This document shows, one piece after another, positions 40,541 through 49,494 of a stretch of 64,000 nt of DNA. The translations under genes were made by a program, and so were the position numbers. Each line of letters opens with the position of its first letter. Position 1 is the stretch's first letter. The DNA lies in assembly GCA_020721005.1 (NCBI GenBank), contig DYNP01000003.1, positions 124,001 to 188,000 of the forward strand, in the 5' to 3' direction. Under the pieces are notes generated by a model that was given only the letters and a program-made list of their open reading frames with translations, was not told where the DNA came from and searched no databases. The stretch is from Thiomargarita sp. Its GTDB lineage: Bacteria > Pseudomonadota > Gammaproteobacteria > Beggiatoales > Beggiatoaceae.

Positions 40541-41170
40541 TTAAGAGTTGTTTTCGATCGAGTCAATAGGACCCTTTCCCTGTCGGAGAATAAGGGGCAA
40601 TTCACCAGTGAGATCGACCACCGTGGTGGGTTCAAAACCACAATGGCCACCATCGATGATGAGGTCTACTTGTTTCTCTAAATGTTCCCGGATTTCATCG
40701 GGCTCTGTTTCTGGGGCTTGATGACCTGGAAGAATCAATGTGGCGCTCATGATAGGTTCCCCCAGCGCCTCCAGTAAAGCATTGGCAATGGCATGATTGG
40801 GAACTCGGAGCCCAATAGTTTTTCTCTTGGGATTTTGGAGTCGTCTAGGCACCTCATGGGTGGCTTTGAGAATGAAGGTATAAGGTCCCGGTGTGAGTCC
40901 CTTGATAAGGCGAAAGGCTACATTGTCGACTTTGGCATAAGAGGAAATTTCAGACAGGTCTTTACAAACTAAGGTGAAATTATGTTCCTTATCAGTTTGA
41001 CGAATGTGTTGAATTTTTTCCATAGCCATTTTATCCCCGATACAGCAGCCTAAGGCATAACAAGAGTCAGTCGGGTAAACAATGATACCGCCAGTTTTCA
41101 AGATATTTGCAGTCTGGGTGATCAACCTTTTCTGTGGGTTTTCCGGGTGAATGGTAAAAAATTGGCTCAT
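40541..41170 (-). CDS. YciO/Sua5/YrdC-type threonylcarbamoyl-AMP synthase-like protein
   Basis: 209 residues of the YrdC fold with GGIIVYPTDSCYALGC, KDLSEISSYAKVDN, LTPGPYTFILKAT and GLRVPNHAIANALL. The overall form fits YciO. Whether it makes threonylcarbamoyl-AMP for tRNA t6A or only has the fold cannot be told; another family member could be elsewhere in the genome. Located 40 bases before the M50 gene. Confidence 0.85.
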   Translation of the reverse strand: MSQFFTIHPENPQKRLITQTANILKTGGIIVYPTDSCYALGCCIGDKMAMEKIQHIRQTDKEHNFTLVCKDLSEISSYAKVDNVAFRLIKGLTPGPYTFILKATHEVPRRLQNPKRKTIGLRVPNHAIANALLEALGEPIMSATLILPGHQAPETEPDEIREHLEKQVDLIIDGGHCGFEPTTVVDLTGELPLILRQGKGPIDSIENNS

Positions 41171-41326
41171 AATTGGGTAAAGAGTTGGAAATTGGGTATT
41201 TTTATGTTCACGATCAGTGAGTTGGGTTTGGAATATTTTTCAGTTGACGTGGTTGATTAGAAGTAAAAAAGGAGAGTTAAGAGGTGATAAGTGGGTTGTA
41301 ATTTTGAAAGGGAAACTGGAAAGTTT

Positions 41327-42025
41327 TCATGTTCTTTTTCGACAGTAATGAAGGTCCCAGATGGCATGTCCTAAACGTTGACCACGTTGTTCAAAGGCGG
41401 TCAGGGGTCGCTTTGTAAAGCGAGGAGAAAAATGTCCGAGACCGGCTTGGTTGATCAATTCAGGGGTACTGTCTAAAAGATGGAGCATTTGTTCCGCATA
41501 GGTTGACCAGTCAGTGGCAAGATATAAATGTCCATCCAAAGCAAGGGCTTGAGTCAGGAGTGGAATGAAAGCCGGTTGAATAAGTCGCCGTTTATGGTGG
41601 CGTTTTTTGGGCCAAGGATCGGGGAAAAATAGGTAAATGCCGGTTAGAGAATGGTTAGGTAGATTTTGCTGCAAAAAAGTAACTGCATCTCCATTGAGAA
41701 TGCGAAGATTGGTGAGTTGCTGTTCTTCAATACGAGACAATAGGCGACCAATTCCTGGAGGATGGACATCGATACCTAGATAGTTATTTTCCGGATGCAG
41801 TTGGGCTAAATTGAGTACAGTTTCTCCGTTACCAAAGCCAATTTCCAAATGAGTGGGGGCAGGGCGAGGAAATAAGGTCTCAAAGTTAGGTAAGTTGCTG
41901 AGTTCAAAACCGTATTTTGGCCACAGAGTGGTCAAGGCTCGTTGTTGAGCGGAGGTAATTCTACCTTTTCTACGCACAAAACTGAGAATGTGAGAGTGAG
42001 TACAATTGTCCACAGCAGTTGGCAA
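41327..42025 (-). CDS. trmB: tRNA (guanine-N7-)-methyltransferase
   Basis: Methylates G46 of tRNAs. 232 residues: the SAM motif LEIGFGNGETVLNLAQLHPE, IYLFFPDPWPKKRHHKRRLI (family signature) and a C-terminus with TKRPLTAFEQRGQRLGH. The TTG start at 42025 is uncertain; a GTG lies 12 bases inside. In many gammaproteobacteria trmB follows thiG directly, but here an unknown gene stands between them. Confidence 0.94.
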   Translation of the reverse strand: MPTAVDNCTHSHILSFVRRKGRITSAQQRALTTLWPKYGFELSNLPNFETLFPRPAPTHLEIGFGNGETVLNLAQLHPENNYLGIDVHPPGIGRLLSRIEEQQLTNLRILNGDAVTFLQQNLPNHSLTGIYLFFPDPWPKKRHHKRRLIQPAFIPLLTQALALDGHLYLATDWSTYAEQMLHLLDSTPELINQAGLGHFSPRFTKRPLTAFEQRGQRLGHAIWDLHYCRKRT

Positions 42026-42058
42026 TTTTAAGGTTGATAAGTCCTAAACAGGATAAAA

Positions 42059-42661
42059 TTAGTCAATGATGACAATCACTTGTTCGCCTTCATGAAAGCG
42101 GCGAGGTCTCCACAGTTTGATGATTTGTCCACTGGAATCATCAAAGGGAATAATATCATAAGTTTCAAGGAGTTGTTCAATTCTACCGCGTTCCCATAAA
42201 TTTCGGAGTTGTTCAATTTCTTGATCGTCATAGAATCTAAGTACGCCAACATGTCCTTGTAAAGCGATGTTTAAAGTGCGCCTAAATCGGGCACCTATGG
42301 AATTTATATCCCTTAATTCAGTACGATCTTGAGCGGTTTGGAGTTGAATGCTGTCTAAGTAGATGGCGTTGTCCAGCGGCTCTGAAGAGGCACCGAAAAA
42401 TAAGTGAACTTTTTTGAAGTGTAAACTGAGCAGTTGATAGAGCCTTCGATGGGGATTTAGGTGCCATTGCAAAGCTTGATAGGTTTCATCCGTACTGAAC
42501 AGGATGGAAAGTCCTTGATTAGGAGGATCAACTTCTAAAGCAAATGAGAATAATTTTAGGGCAGCCAGCCGGGAATAGGAGAAGTTTTGGGTGTCTGCAC
42601 AAAAATCATTGAGTAAATTTATACTGCTTTGTAGTTTCCACGCAAAAGGCTGTATTGTCAT
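42059..42661 (-). CDS. Unknown protein between thiG and trmB
   Basis: About 200 residues, not recognised. The ATG at 42661 is taken over a TTG at 42673. No signal or membrane segments. It has mixed alpha/beta composition with FKKVHLFFGASSEPLDNAIY and a C-terminal part with LWERGRIEQLLETYDIIPFD and KLWRPRRF. Same strand as thiG, 28 bases or more from it, and 33 bases from trmB, so probably part of that transcript. Confidence 0.7.
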   Translation of the reverse strand: MTIQPFAWKLQSSINLLNDFCADTQNFSYSRLAALKLFSFALEVDPPNQGLSILFSTDETYQALQWHLNPHRRLYQLLSLHFKKVHLFFGASSEPLDNAIYLDSIQLQTAQDRTELRDINSIGARFRRTLNIALQGHVGVLRFYDDQEIEQLRNLWERGRIEQLLETYDIIPFDDSSGQIIKLWRPRRFHEGEQVIVIID

Positions 42662-42689
42662 AGAGCATGGCAAAAAAGTAAGATCGGCA

Positions 42690-43490
42690 TCAGAAGAACA
42701 GACCTTCTAAAGGAGATGAAGCGCTGGCATAGCGTTTACGGGGCATTCGACCGGCTAAAAAGGCTTCTCGACCGGCTTCAATGGCTTTTTTCATGGCTTG
42801 AGCCATCAGTATGGGTTGGCGAGCACAGGCAATGGCAGTGTTCATTAATACGCCATCACAACCTAATTCCATGGCAATTGCCGCATCCGAAGCGGTGCCA
42901 ACTCCGGCGTCAACCAGGATGGGAACTTTCGCATTTTCAATAATTGTCAAAATATTCAAGGGATTGCGAATTCCCAATCCAGAGCCAATAGGGGCCGCCA
43001 ATGGCATGACGGCAACACAACCAATTTCTTCAAAACGTTTGGCTATAATGGGGTCGTCGTTAGTGTAGACCATCACTTGAAAATCTTCCTTGACCAGATG
43101 TTCAGCGGCTTGTAAAGTGGCGATAACGTCAGGAAATAGGGTTTTTTCGTCTCCCAATACTTCTAATTTAACTAAGTGATGCCCATCGAGTAATTCTCTA
43201 GCCAATTGGCAAGTCCGTATAGCTTCTTTGGCAGTATAGCAACCTGCTGTATTAGGCAGTAAAGTATATTTATCTGGAGAAATAAAGTCTAATAGGTTAG
43301 GTAGTTTGGAATCTTGCCCAATATTAGTCCGCCTGATAGCCACAGTCACGATTTGAGCGCCGCTGGCTTCTATTGCTGATTGAGTTTCTTGTTCATTTTG
43401 ATATTTACCAGTACCCACTAATAGGCGAGACTGATAATCTTTTCCTGCAATTCTTAAAGGAGTATCAACGGAAAGAGAGTGAGTGGGCAT
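42690..43490 (-). CDS. thiG: Thiazole synthase ThiG
   Basis: Forms the thiazole phosphate of thiamine from deoxyxylulose phosphate, dehydroglycine and ThiS-thiocarboxylate. 266 residues with [10 protein letters not shown], the Schiff-base Lys region [24 protein letters not shown] and [19 protein letters not shown] plus [10 protein letters not shown]. The sulfur carrier ThiS, normally just upstream, is not found in the preceding 600 bases, and no TPP riboswitch was seen. Confidence 0.96.
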   Translation of the reverse strand: MPTHSLSVDTPLRIAGKDYQSRLLVGTGKYQNEQETQSAIEASGAQIVTVAIRRTNIGQDSKLPNLLDFISPDKYTLLPNTAGCYTAKEAIRTCQLARELLDGHHLVKLEVLGDEKTLFPDVIATLQAAEHLVKEDFQVMVYTNDDPIIAKRFEEIGCVAVMPLAAPIGSGLGIRNPLNILTIIENAKVPILVDAGVGTASDAAIAMELGCDGVLMNTAIACARQPILMAQAMKKAIEAGREAFLAGRMPRKRYASASSPLEGLFF

Positions 43491-44102
43491 GTTTTATCCA
43501 GGAATTTTTTAAGTAGTAAATAAATTTATTCTGACGCAGCTTTCTTATCTAACGTAAACTGTAGCGATAGAAGAAGGCGGTGTCCACTACGTCATACAGA
43601 TGTAACAGTATGCGCTTAACTGTTTTGAATGTGGACTCTTAGTATTGGAGGTTTGGCATTCTATTGTATAACTGATTTGAACCAGAATGTAAAGTTTCTT
43701 GATATAATCTGTCCATAAGTTTTGGACAATCATGATAAATTTTTATCAATCCTCAACTGATCCTATTGTATTGATTTCACTTGGCAAATAAAATAGTTTC
43801 TTGTCCGATCCCCATCTTGATCAGTAAGAGTTTATACGATAAAGTGAGGTAATCCGTGTTTAAGTTATCCAATCAACCCCCTCATTTCAAGTAAAAAAAC
43901 TTACTGTAGAGTACCTACAGGTAACTTAATATCTTACAACTTATGAATTGTTTTGTTAAGTGCTTTAAAATAGGTGAGAATCGTTTTAAAATCCCACCTT
44001 AAAAGAAGTAAAGAACGTTGAAAATTCATCATACTGATAAATGAAGTCTACATTTTCAGGTTAGACAACACTTTTCATCCCCAAATTAAGGTTTATTTTT
44101 CC
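43491..44102. other. 612-base divergent intergenic region without a gene
   Basis: AT-rich region between thiG (minus) and the CorC-like gene (plus). It contains TATAAT at about 43703-43708 and a small imperfect palindrome at 43905-43928 (TTACTGTAG / CCTACAGGTAA). I find no open frame such as thiS and no known RNA element. Confidence 0.45.
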
Positions 44103-45392
44103 TTGAGCGACATCCCGTTAAGTATACTCATTGGTTTATTGATTTTCCTATTGCTAGCCTCAGCTTTTTTCTCCGCTTCCGAAACCAGCATGATGGCCAT
44201 TAATCGTTATCGTTTACGACACCTTGCCGCAAAAAAACACCCGGCAGCCCAAAGAGTCAGCAACTTACTGGAACATCCAGATCGCTTGATTGGCGTCATA
44301 CTATTGGGCAACAACTTTGTCAACATTTTAGCTTCTTCTATTGCCACAGTGATCGCCGTGGAACTCATGGGAGAAGCTGGAATTGCAGTTGCAGCCGGCG
44401 TATTGACAGTTGTCATTCTCATTTTTGGGGAAGTTACCCCCAAAACCATCGCCGCCTTATACCCAGAAAAAATCGCTTTTCCCACCTCTTGGCTTATCAA
44501 ACCTCTTTTAACCCTACTTTATCCCCTAGTATGGGGTCTCAATAGAAGTAGTAATGTCATCATACGCTTCTTAAAACTTTCTCAACCTGAACAAGACAGC
44601 CATCGTTTGAGCACTGATGAACTTCGCACCATTGTGCATGAAGCAGAAGGCATCATTCCCAAACGTCATCAACAAATGCTATTGGGTATTCTGGACTTAG
44701 AGAAAGTTACCGTAGAAGACATCATGATTCCCCGCAGCGAAATTGTTGGTATCGATTTGGCCTTACCCTTAGAAGAAATTGTCGAACAACTGGGCATTGT
44801 TCAACACACTCGCCTTCCCCTCTACCGAGAAAACATTGACAATGTCATTGGAATTCTACACTTACGCAAGTTGTTACGACTCTTTAGAGAACAAGAATTG
44901 ACCAAAGAAGTTCTAGAAAAAGCAGCTCGGGAATTGTATTTTGTACCCGAAGGCACCCCCTTAAACACCCAACTTCTCAACTTTCAACGCCATAAACGAC
45001 GCATTGGCCTTGTTGTCAATGAATATGGAGACATACAAGGACTGGTCACCCTAGAAGACATTTTAGAAGAAATTGTGGGAGAATTCACCACCAATCCCGA
45101 CTGCCTTAACCCTAATATTCACCGCCAAACTGACGGCTCATTCCTGGTCGATGGCAGTATTAGTGTGCGAGAACTCAACCGGATCATGCACTGGCATCTT
45201 CCCACCGAAGGGCCCAAAACCCTCAACGGACTCATCCTAGACTACTTAGAAGTCATTCCAGAAGCCGGTACCAGCTTACGGTTACAAGGCTATCCCATTG
45301 AAATCATCCAAATGGCCAACAATGCCGTAAAAACCGTCCGCATCTATTCCAATCGTTGGCACCCTCCTTTGGGAAAAACTGCCCGAAAATAA
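44103..45392 (+). CDS. CNNM/CBS-domain transporter-associated protein (CorB/HlyC family)
   Basis: 429 residues starting at TTG (44103) with AAGG upstream. A CNNM membrane domain (about 1-195; three to four helices, SAFFSASETSMMAINRYRL) precedes a pair of CBS domains (about 205-330; DIMIPRSEIVGID and VNEYGDIQGLVTLEDILEEI) and a C-terminal CorC_HlyC domain (DGSFLVDGSISVRELN). Related proteins act in magnesium and cobalt handling. A true transport role is likely but not shown by sequence. Confidence 0.92.
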   Translation: MSDIPLSILIGLLIFLLLASAFFSASETSMMAINRYRLRHLAAKKHPAAQRVSNLLEHPDRLIGVILLGNNFVNILASSIATVIAVELMGEAGIAVAAGVLTVVILIFGEVTPKTIAALYPEKIAFPTSWLIKPLLTLLYPLVWGLNRSSNVIIRFLKLSQPEQDSHRLSTDELRTIVHEAEGIIPKRHQQMLLGILDLEKVTVEDIMIPRSEIVGIDLALPLEEIVEQLGIVQHTRLPLYRENIDNVIGILHLRKLLRLFREQELTKEVLEKAARELYFVPEGTPLNTQLLNFQRHKRRIGLVVNEYGDIQGLVTLEDILEEIVGEFTTNPDCLNPNIHRQTDGSFLVDGSISVRELNRIMHWHLPTEGPKTLNGLILDYLEVIPEAGTSLRLQGYPIEIIQMANNAVKTVRIYSNRWHPPLGKTARK

Positions 45393-45499
45393 CGCCCCTC
45401 TTAAAACACCTCCTCCCCTAACAAGGGAAGGGGAAAAACCTTTTCCTCCTTCCCGGCATTGAACCTCAACTCCCTCCCTATCCCAACAACGAGGTCCCT

Positions 45500-46258
45500 A
45501 TGACTCTAAAACTCAAACTTACCTGCTTCATACTTACCCTGGCCCTTTTAACTACCCTAAGCACCACTCTACTCCTCACTTACCTACTCAAAACCTATTA
45601 CACCCACTTCAAACTTGCCACCCTCTTCCCCTTTCACACCACCTTCTACCAAACCGCCAACCAACAACTGCCCCCCAAAACCCAAAAACGCATCATCCTA
45701 TTTGGAGACTCCCGCATTCAACAATGGAAAAACCTGCCCAACCTTCCCACTGTAGAATGGATTAACCGCGGAATTGGCGGCGAAACTACTCCCCAATTGC
45801 GAGCCCGTTTTCAACAAGACGTACTCGATCTAGAACCCGATATCGTTATATTACAAATGGGCATCAATGACCTGGTTGTCATTGGACTATCCCCACAACG
45901 GACTGATGCCATTCGCCAACAAACCCAAGACAACCTCCGTTTTATAGTAGAAACCCTCCAACAACACGCCATCACCACCCTGCTCCTCACCATCATTCCC
46001 CCCACAGCCCCCGGTCTCGCCCGCCTCCCCGTCTGGCACCCCAACATTCCCAACACCGTCACTGAACTCAACCAACACTGGCTCACCCTGCCTCCCAGCC
46101 CACACCTGCACATCCTCGACACTGCCCAAATTTTGCAAGACCCTCAAGGTCACTGGCACCCTCAAGTCAACACTGACACCCTGCATCTCACCTCAAAAGG
46201 TTACGAATACCTCAATCAGGCAATTCTACCCATCCTCACAGACCGCCAAGGAACCTAA
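45500..46258 (+). CDS. Membrane-anchored SGNH/GDSL hydrolase
   Basis: 252 residues with an N-terminal hydrophobic anchor (about 5-30) and the SGNH blocks. The nucleophile Ser71 is in ILFGDSRIQQW, followed by Gly in RGIGGETTPQL, Asn in QMGINDLV, and Asp/His in TDTLHLTSKGYEYL. It probably transfers or removes acetyl groups on an envelope polymer. GAGG lies before the start, and the next gene begins 3 bases after its stop, so they form one operon. Confidence 0.88.
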   Translation: MTLKLKLTCFILTLALLTTLSTTLLLTYLLKTYYTHFKLATLFPFHTTFYQTANQQLPPKTQKRIILFGDSRIQQWKNLPNLPTVEWINRGIGGETTPQLRARFQQDVLDLEPDIVILQMGINDLVVIGLSPQRTDAIRQQTQDNLRFIVETLQQHAITTLLLTIIPPTAPGLARLPVWHPNIPNTVTELNQHWLTLPPSPHLHILDTAQILQDPQGHWHPQVNTDTLHLTSKGYEYLNQAILPILTDRQGT

Positions 46259-46261
46259 ACC

Positions 46262-47836
46262 GTGCTATTCAACAGCTTCACCTTTCTCCTCTTCTTCATC
46301 TTCTTTTTCACTCTCTATTTCCTACTAAGACGACAACTGCTGGCCCAAAACCTACTCATCCTAATCAGCAGCTACTTATTCTACGGCTGGTGGGACGAAC
46401 GTTTCCTCATTCTCATCATGCTCTCCACGGTAACCGACTTCATCACCGGCCTTGCCATTACCAAACAAAAACCCACCCTACCACAAGCCCTGGCCCTCAC
46501 CGCCTTTCTACTCATTTTGGGCAGCATTTTACACTGGAGAACCTGGGACACCACCGCCTGGACCATTCTCCCTCTCCTTTTATTCGTCGGACTGGGCTGG
46601 CTGCTTCACAGCTACCTCTTCAACCTCCCCGATCCCAGCCGCAAAAAAGCCTTTCTCCTGTTCAGCATCTGCACCAACCTCACCATTCTCGGCTTCTTCA
46701 AATATTTCAACTTCTTTGCCGACTCCTTCCAACAAACCATGGCCCTTATAGGCTGGCAAGTCGACCCTTTCACCCTCAACATCATTCTCCCCGTAGGCAT
46801 CTCCTTCTACACCTTCCAAACCATGAGCTACACCATAGATGTCTATCGCAACCAAATCACCCCCACTCGCCAATTCATTGCTTTTGCTGCCTTTTTAGCC
46901 TTCTTTCCCCAACTGGTTGCCGGTCCCATCGAACGTGCCAAACACCTATTGCCCCAATTCTACCAACTGCGCACCTTCAACTCCACCGACCTAAAAACCG
47001 GCGCCTGGCTGGCCATATGGGGACTCTACAAAAAAATCGTCATTGCCGACAACCTTGCCCCCATCGTCAACAAAATCTTTGCCGACCCCAGTACTGCCAG
47101 CAGTGGCGACCTTATGATCGGCATTCTCGCCTTCACCTTCCAAATCTATTGCGACTTCTCAGGCTACAGTGACACTGCAAGAGGCACAGCCCGCATGCTG
47201 GGATTTGACATCATGATCAACTTTAACCTACCCTACCTATCCAAAACCCCCACAGAATTCTGGCGTCGCTGGCACATCAGCCTCTCCTCCTGGCTCAAAG
47301 ACTACCTTTATATCAGTCTCGGAGGCAACCGCCTGGGCACCCTCAAAACCTATCGCAACCTCATGCTTACCATGTTACTGGGCGGACTTTGGCACGGCGC
47401 GGCCTGGAATTTCGTCCTCTGGGGCGCCTATCAAGGCACCATTCTCATCATCTACCGTTTCCTCCGGGTCGACGACTGGTTGGCCCAACGCCAAAGTCCC
47501 AAACTCATCTGCTGGCTACAAGACCTTGGACTCATCCTCATCTTCTTCCTGATCACCTGCTTTGGCTGGCTTCTCTTCCGTTCTCCCTCCTTGGAAATCA
47601 TCCAAACCTTCATTCTCGGTCTCAACGGATTCACCTACAGCCACCACCTCCCTGTTCTCGCCTTCTACCTCTGGCCTCTCCTAGCCTTTCAAGCCCTACA
47701 AATCCACTACAATCACCCAGAGCCCCTCCCCCAATTACCCCGATTTTTACGCCTCAACCTCCACCTGTTTATCCTATTCAGCCTCCTATTTCTCTCTTCC
47801 AAAGGGGGACAACAATTCATCTATTTCAACTTTTAA
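46262..47836 (+). CDS. MBOAT-family O-acyltransferase (AlgI/DltB-like)
   Basis: Polytopic membrane enzyme of 524 residues beginning at GTG (46262). It contains FYTFQTMSYTIDVYRNQ, GPIERAKHLLPQF, FWRRWHISLSSWLKDYLY (His338) and the catalytic His378 in LLGGLWHGAAWNFVLWG, all diagnostic for AlgI-type acetyltransferases that move acetyl groups across the inner membrane. Very C-rich coding strand. Between two SGNH hydrolases, so the three together look like an O-acetylation system for a surface polysaccharide; the polymer is not encoded here. Confidence 0.94.
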   Translation: MLFNSFTFLLFFIFFFTLYFLLRRQLLAQNLLILISSYLFYGWWDERFLILIMLSTVTDFITGLAITKQKPTLPQALALTAFLLILGSILHWRTWDTTAWTILPLLLFVGLGWLLHSYLFNLPDPSRKKAFLLFSICTNLTILGFFKYFNFFADSFQQTMALIGWQVDPFTLNIILPVGISFYTFQTMSYTIDVYRNQITPTRQFIAFAAFLAFFPQLVAGPIERAKHLLPQFYQLRTFNSTDLKTGAWLAIWGLYKKIVIADNLAPIVNKIFADPSTASSGDLMIGILAFTFQIYCDFSGYSDTARGTARMLGFDIMINFNLPYLSKTPTEFWRRWHISLSSWLKDYLYISLGGNRLGTLKTYRNLMLTMLLGGLWHGAAWNFVLWGAYQGTILIIYRFLRVDDWLAQRQSPKLICWLQDLGLILIFFLITCFGWLLFRSPSLEIIQTFILGLNGFTYSHHLPVLAFYLWPLLAFQALQIHYNHPEPLPQLPRFLRLNLHLFILFSLLFLSSKGGQQFIYFNF

Positions 47837-47872
47837 CTTCCCCACCAGTTTAACCCAGGTCCCCACACACTT

Positions 47873-48970
47873 ATGAAAAAATGGCCAACCCTATTCCTCA
47901 TCAGCTTCTATTGCCTACTCTTTGGCGAAGTATTCATCCGCATCTTTGCCCCCGTAGCCCTCATGCCCCGCTATGTCACCGGGGCAGAATATGGCGTGCG
48001 CATGAACATTCCCAACTCCCAATACTGGCAAACCACTCCAGAAACTCAAGTTCAACTGCGCATCAACACCCAAGGCATTCGAGCCGACCACAACTATGAC
48101 TACACCAAACCCCCTGGCCATTGTCGCATTCTCCTATTTGGCGACTCCTTTTTCATGGGCTATGAAGTTGATTTAACTGACAGTTTTTCCCAACTGTTGG
48201 AACAAAACCTGCTCAAAGCTGGCTATGCCTGCCAAGTCATCAACCTGGCGGTCAGTGGCTTTGGCACTGCCGAAATGCTGATCACCCTGGCCAATGAGGG
48301 ACTCAAATATCAACCCGATATCGTGGTTTTTCAATGGCATATCACCGATCCCTATGACAATGTCCGCAGCAAACTATTTGGATTGGATGCCCAAGGACAA
48401 CTCATTCCCCTCAACCTTACCTATCTGCCCGGCATTCCAATCAGCGACTGGCTAACCCAATTTACCCTTTATCGCTGGCTGATTGAGAACAGCCAACTGT
48501 ATTCGGCAATCAGAGAAAATACTGCCCGCAAAATAAAATCCATACTGGTCTCTTTTCGAAAAAACACTTCCCATTCTCTCCCCACCAATGATGAAACTGA
48601 TCAAAGTGAAGAAACAGGAAACAATGCCATCTCTCCCTACGCCATGCAACTCAGCTTCCGTCTGCTACAAGCCGCTCAACAACTTGCCCAACAACACCAT
48701 GCCCACTTCTATGTCCTCGAAATTCCCAGACGACATTCTCGAACAGAATTCAGCAGTCAAGTGCCTGATTTTCCAGCGGAATTAGTTCAAAAACTTTCCC
48801 TACTTACTCCCCTGTCTGTATTGCAAGCTGCAGCTCATCCAGAAGTCAAATTATATTACGAAAAGGGCCATTTTCATCTCACGCCCTTAGGCAATCGATT
48901 GGTGGCTGATTATTTCTTTCAACAATTGCATAACAGTGGCATTTTGAAATCTTTCAAAATTCTCCAATAA
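47873..48970 (+). CDS. SGNH hydrolase-type acetylation protein (AlgX/AlgJ-like role)
   Basis: 365 residues with one N-terminal membrane anchor or signal (TLFLISFYCLLFGEVFIRIF). SGNH blocks: CRILLFGDSFFMGYEVD (Ser), NLAVSGFGTAEML (Gly), and a C-terminal His in GHFHLTPLGNRLVADYF. Starts 36 bases after the MBOAT gene. The likely role is the periplasmic transferase that receives acetyl from the MBOAT protein; this is inference from order and fold. Confidence 0.85.
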   Translation: MKKWPTLFLISFYCLLFGEVFIRIFAPVALMPRYVTGAEYGVRMNIPNSQYWQTTPETQVQLRINTQGIRADHNYDYTKPPGHCRILLFGDSFFMGYEVDLTDSFSQLLEQNLLKAGYACQVINLAVSGFGTAEMLITLANEGLKYQPDIVVFQWHITDPYDNVRSKLFGLDAQGQLIPLNLTYLPGIPISDWLTQFTLYRWLIENSQLYSAIRENTARKIKSILVSFRKNTSHSLPTNDETDQSEETGNNAISPYAMQLSFRLLQAAQQLAQQHHAHFYVLEIPRRHSRTEFSSQVPDFPAELVQKLSLLTPLSVLQAAAHPEVKLYYEKGHFHLTPLGNRLVADYFFQQLHNSGILKSFKILQ

Positions 48971-48996
48971 AGTAGCAAACCGCTGCGCGGTCAAAA

Positions 48997-49096
48997 TCAG
49001 AATATTTCCCTCTCATTGGGAAAAACATCGGGGGGAATACCAAAAATTCGCAAAGCCTCAGTCATCACTTTGGCAAATACCGGGGCAGCCACCGTT
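48997..49096 (-). pseudogene. Duplicated 3' end of ftsI with a different C-terminal tail
   Basis: The block 49027-49096 repeats 49510-49579 of the intact ftsI with 68 of 70 bases identical, in the same orientation. It reads TVAAPVFAKVMTEALRIFGI followed by PPDVFPNEREIF and a stop at 48999-48997, whereas the intact gene ends PPDNIIN. Upstream it runs straight into an inserted palindromic element at 49101. It has no start and is not a gene by itself. Confidence 0.85.
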
Positions 49097-49100
49097 TTTT

Positions 49101-49368
49101 CGTTCCCAAGTGGCACTTGGGAATGCAGTCTTGACCGCGTCGCGGTCAGTCATTCACCAGTCCACCCTCCCGTATAAACAGGATTCACCCCCGGTTGTCC
49201 CAAATAATTACGCACATTAAATAAGGCAGCCAGTTAATGGCAGTACAAATTGAAAAATGGGGCACTTGGTTTTCATGGATTTCGACTGCATCCCATTATT
49301 TCTACTCCCATTATTCATACAGACCGCGACGCGGTCAAGACTGCATTCCCAAGTAGAACTTGGGAACG
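49101..49368. mobile_element. 268-bp non-coding element with ~47-bp inverted ends
   Basis: The arms 49101-49147 and 49322-49368 match at 44 of 47 positions after reverse complement. Each arm holds two hairpins: TTCCCAAGT/ACTTGGGAA and GACCGCG/CGCGGTC. The 174-base interior encodes nothing convincing, so this resembles a MITE or REP-pair. A related GACCGC hairpin occurs at 48978-48992. The rest of the 524-base gap to ftsI shows no gene. Confidence 0.75.
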
Positions 49369-49494
49369 AGAAATGACCTGACTGCTCGGGCATATACACT
49401 AATTAGAAACACTGATGTAAACACAAACCTGCCCGGCTTTAAAAACTTGACAAATTTCCTGATAGGGGTAACAATATTTATAATCTATTGAAAA

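Noticed and set aside
43491-43800. TPP riboswitch upstream of thiG
   Set aside because: The conserved CTGAGA and GATCTGGATAATGCC-type blocks are not found on the minus strand.
46390-47172. Long alternative frame (260 codons) inside the MBOAT gene
   Set aside because: Pro/His/Ser-rich composition follows from the C-rich strand; the MBOAT frame has all family motifs.
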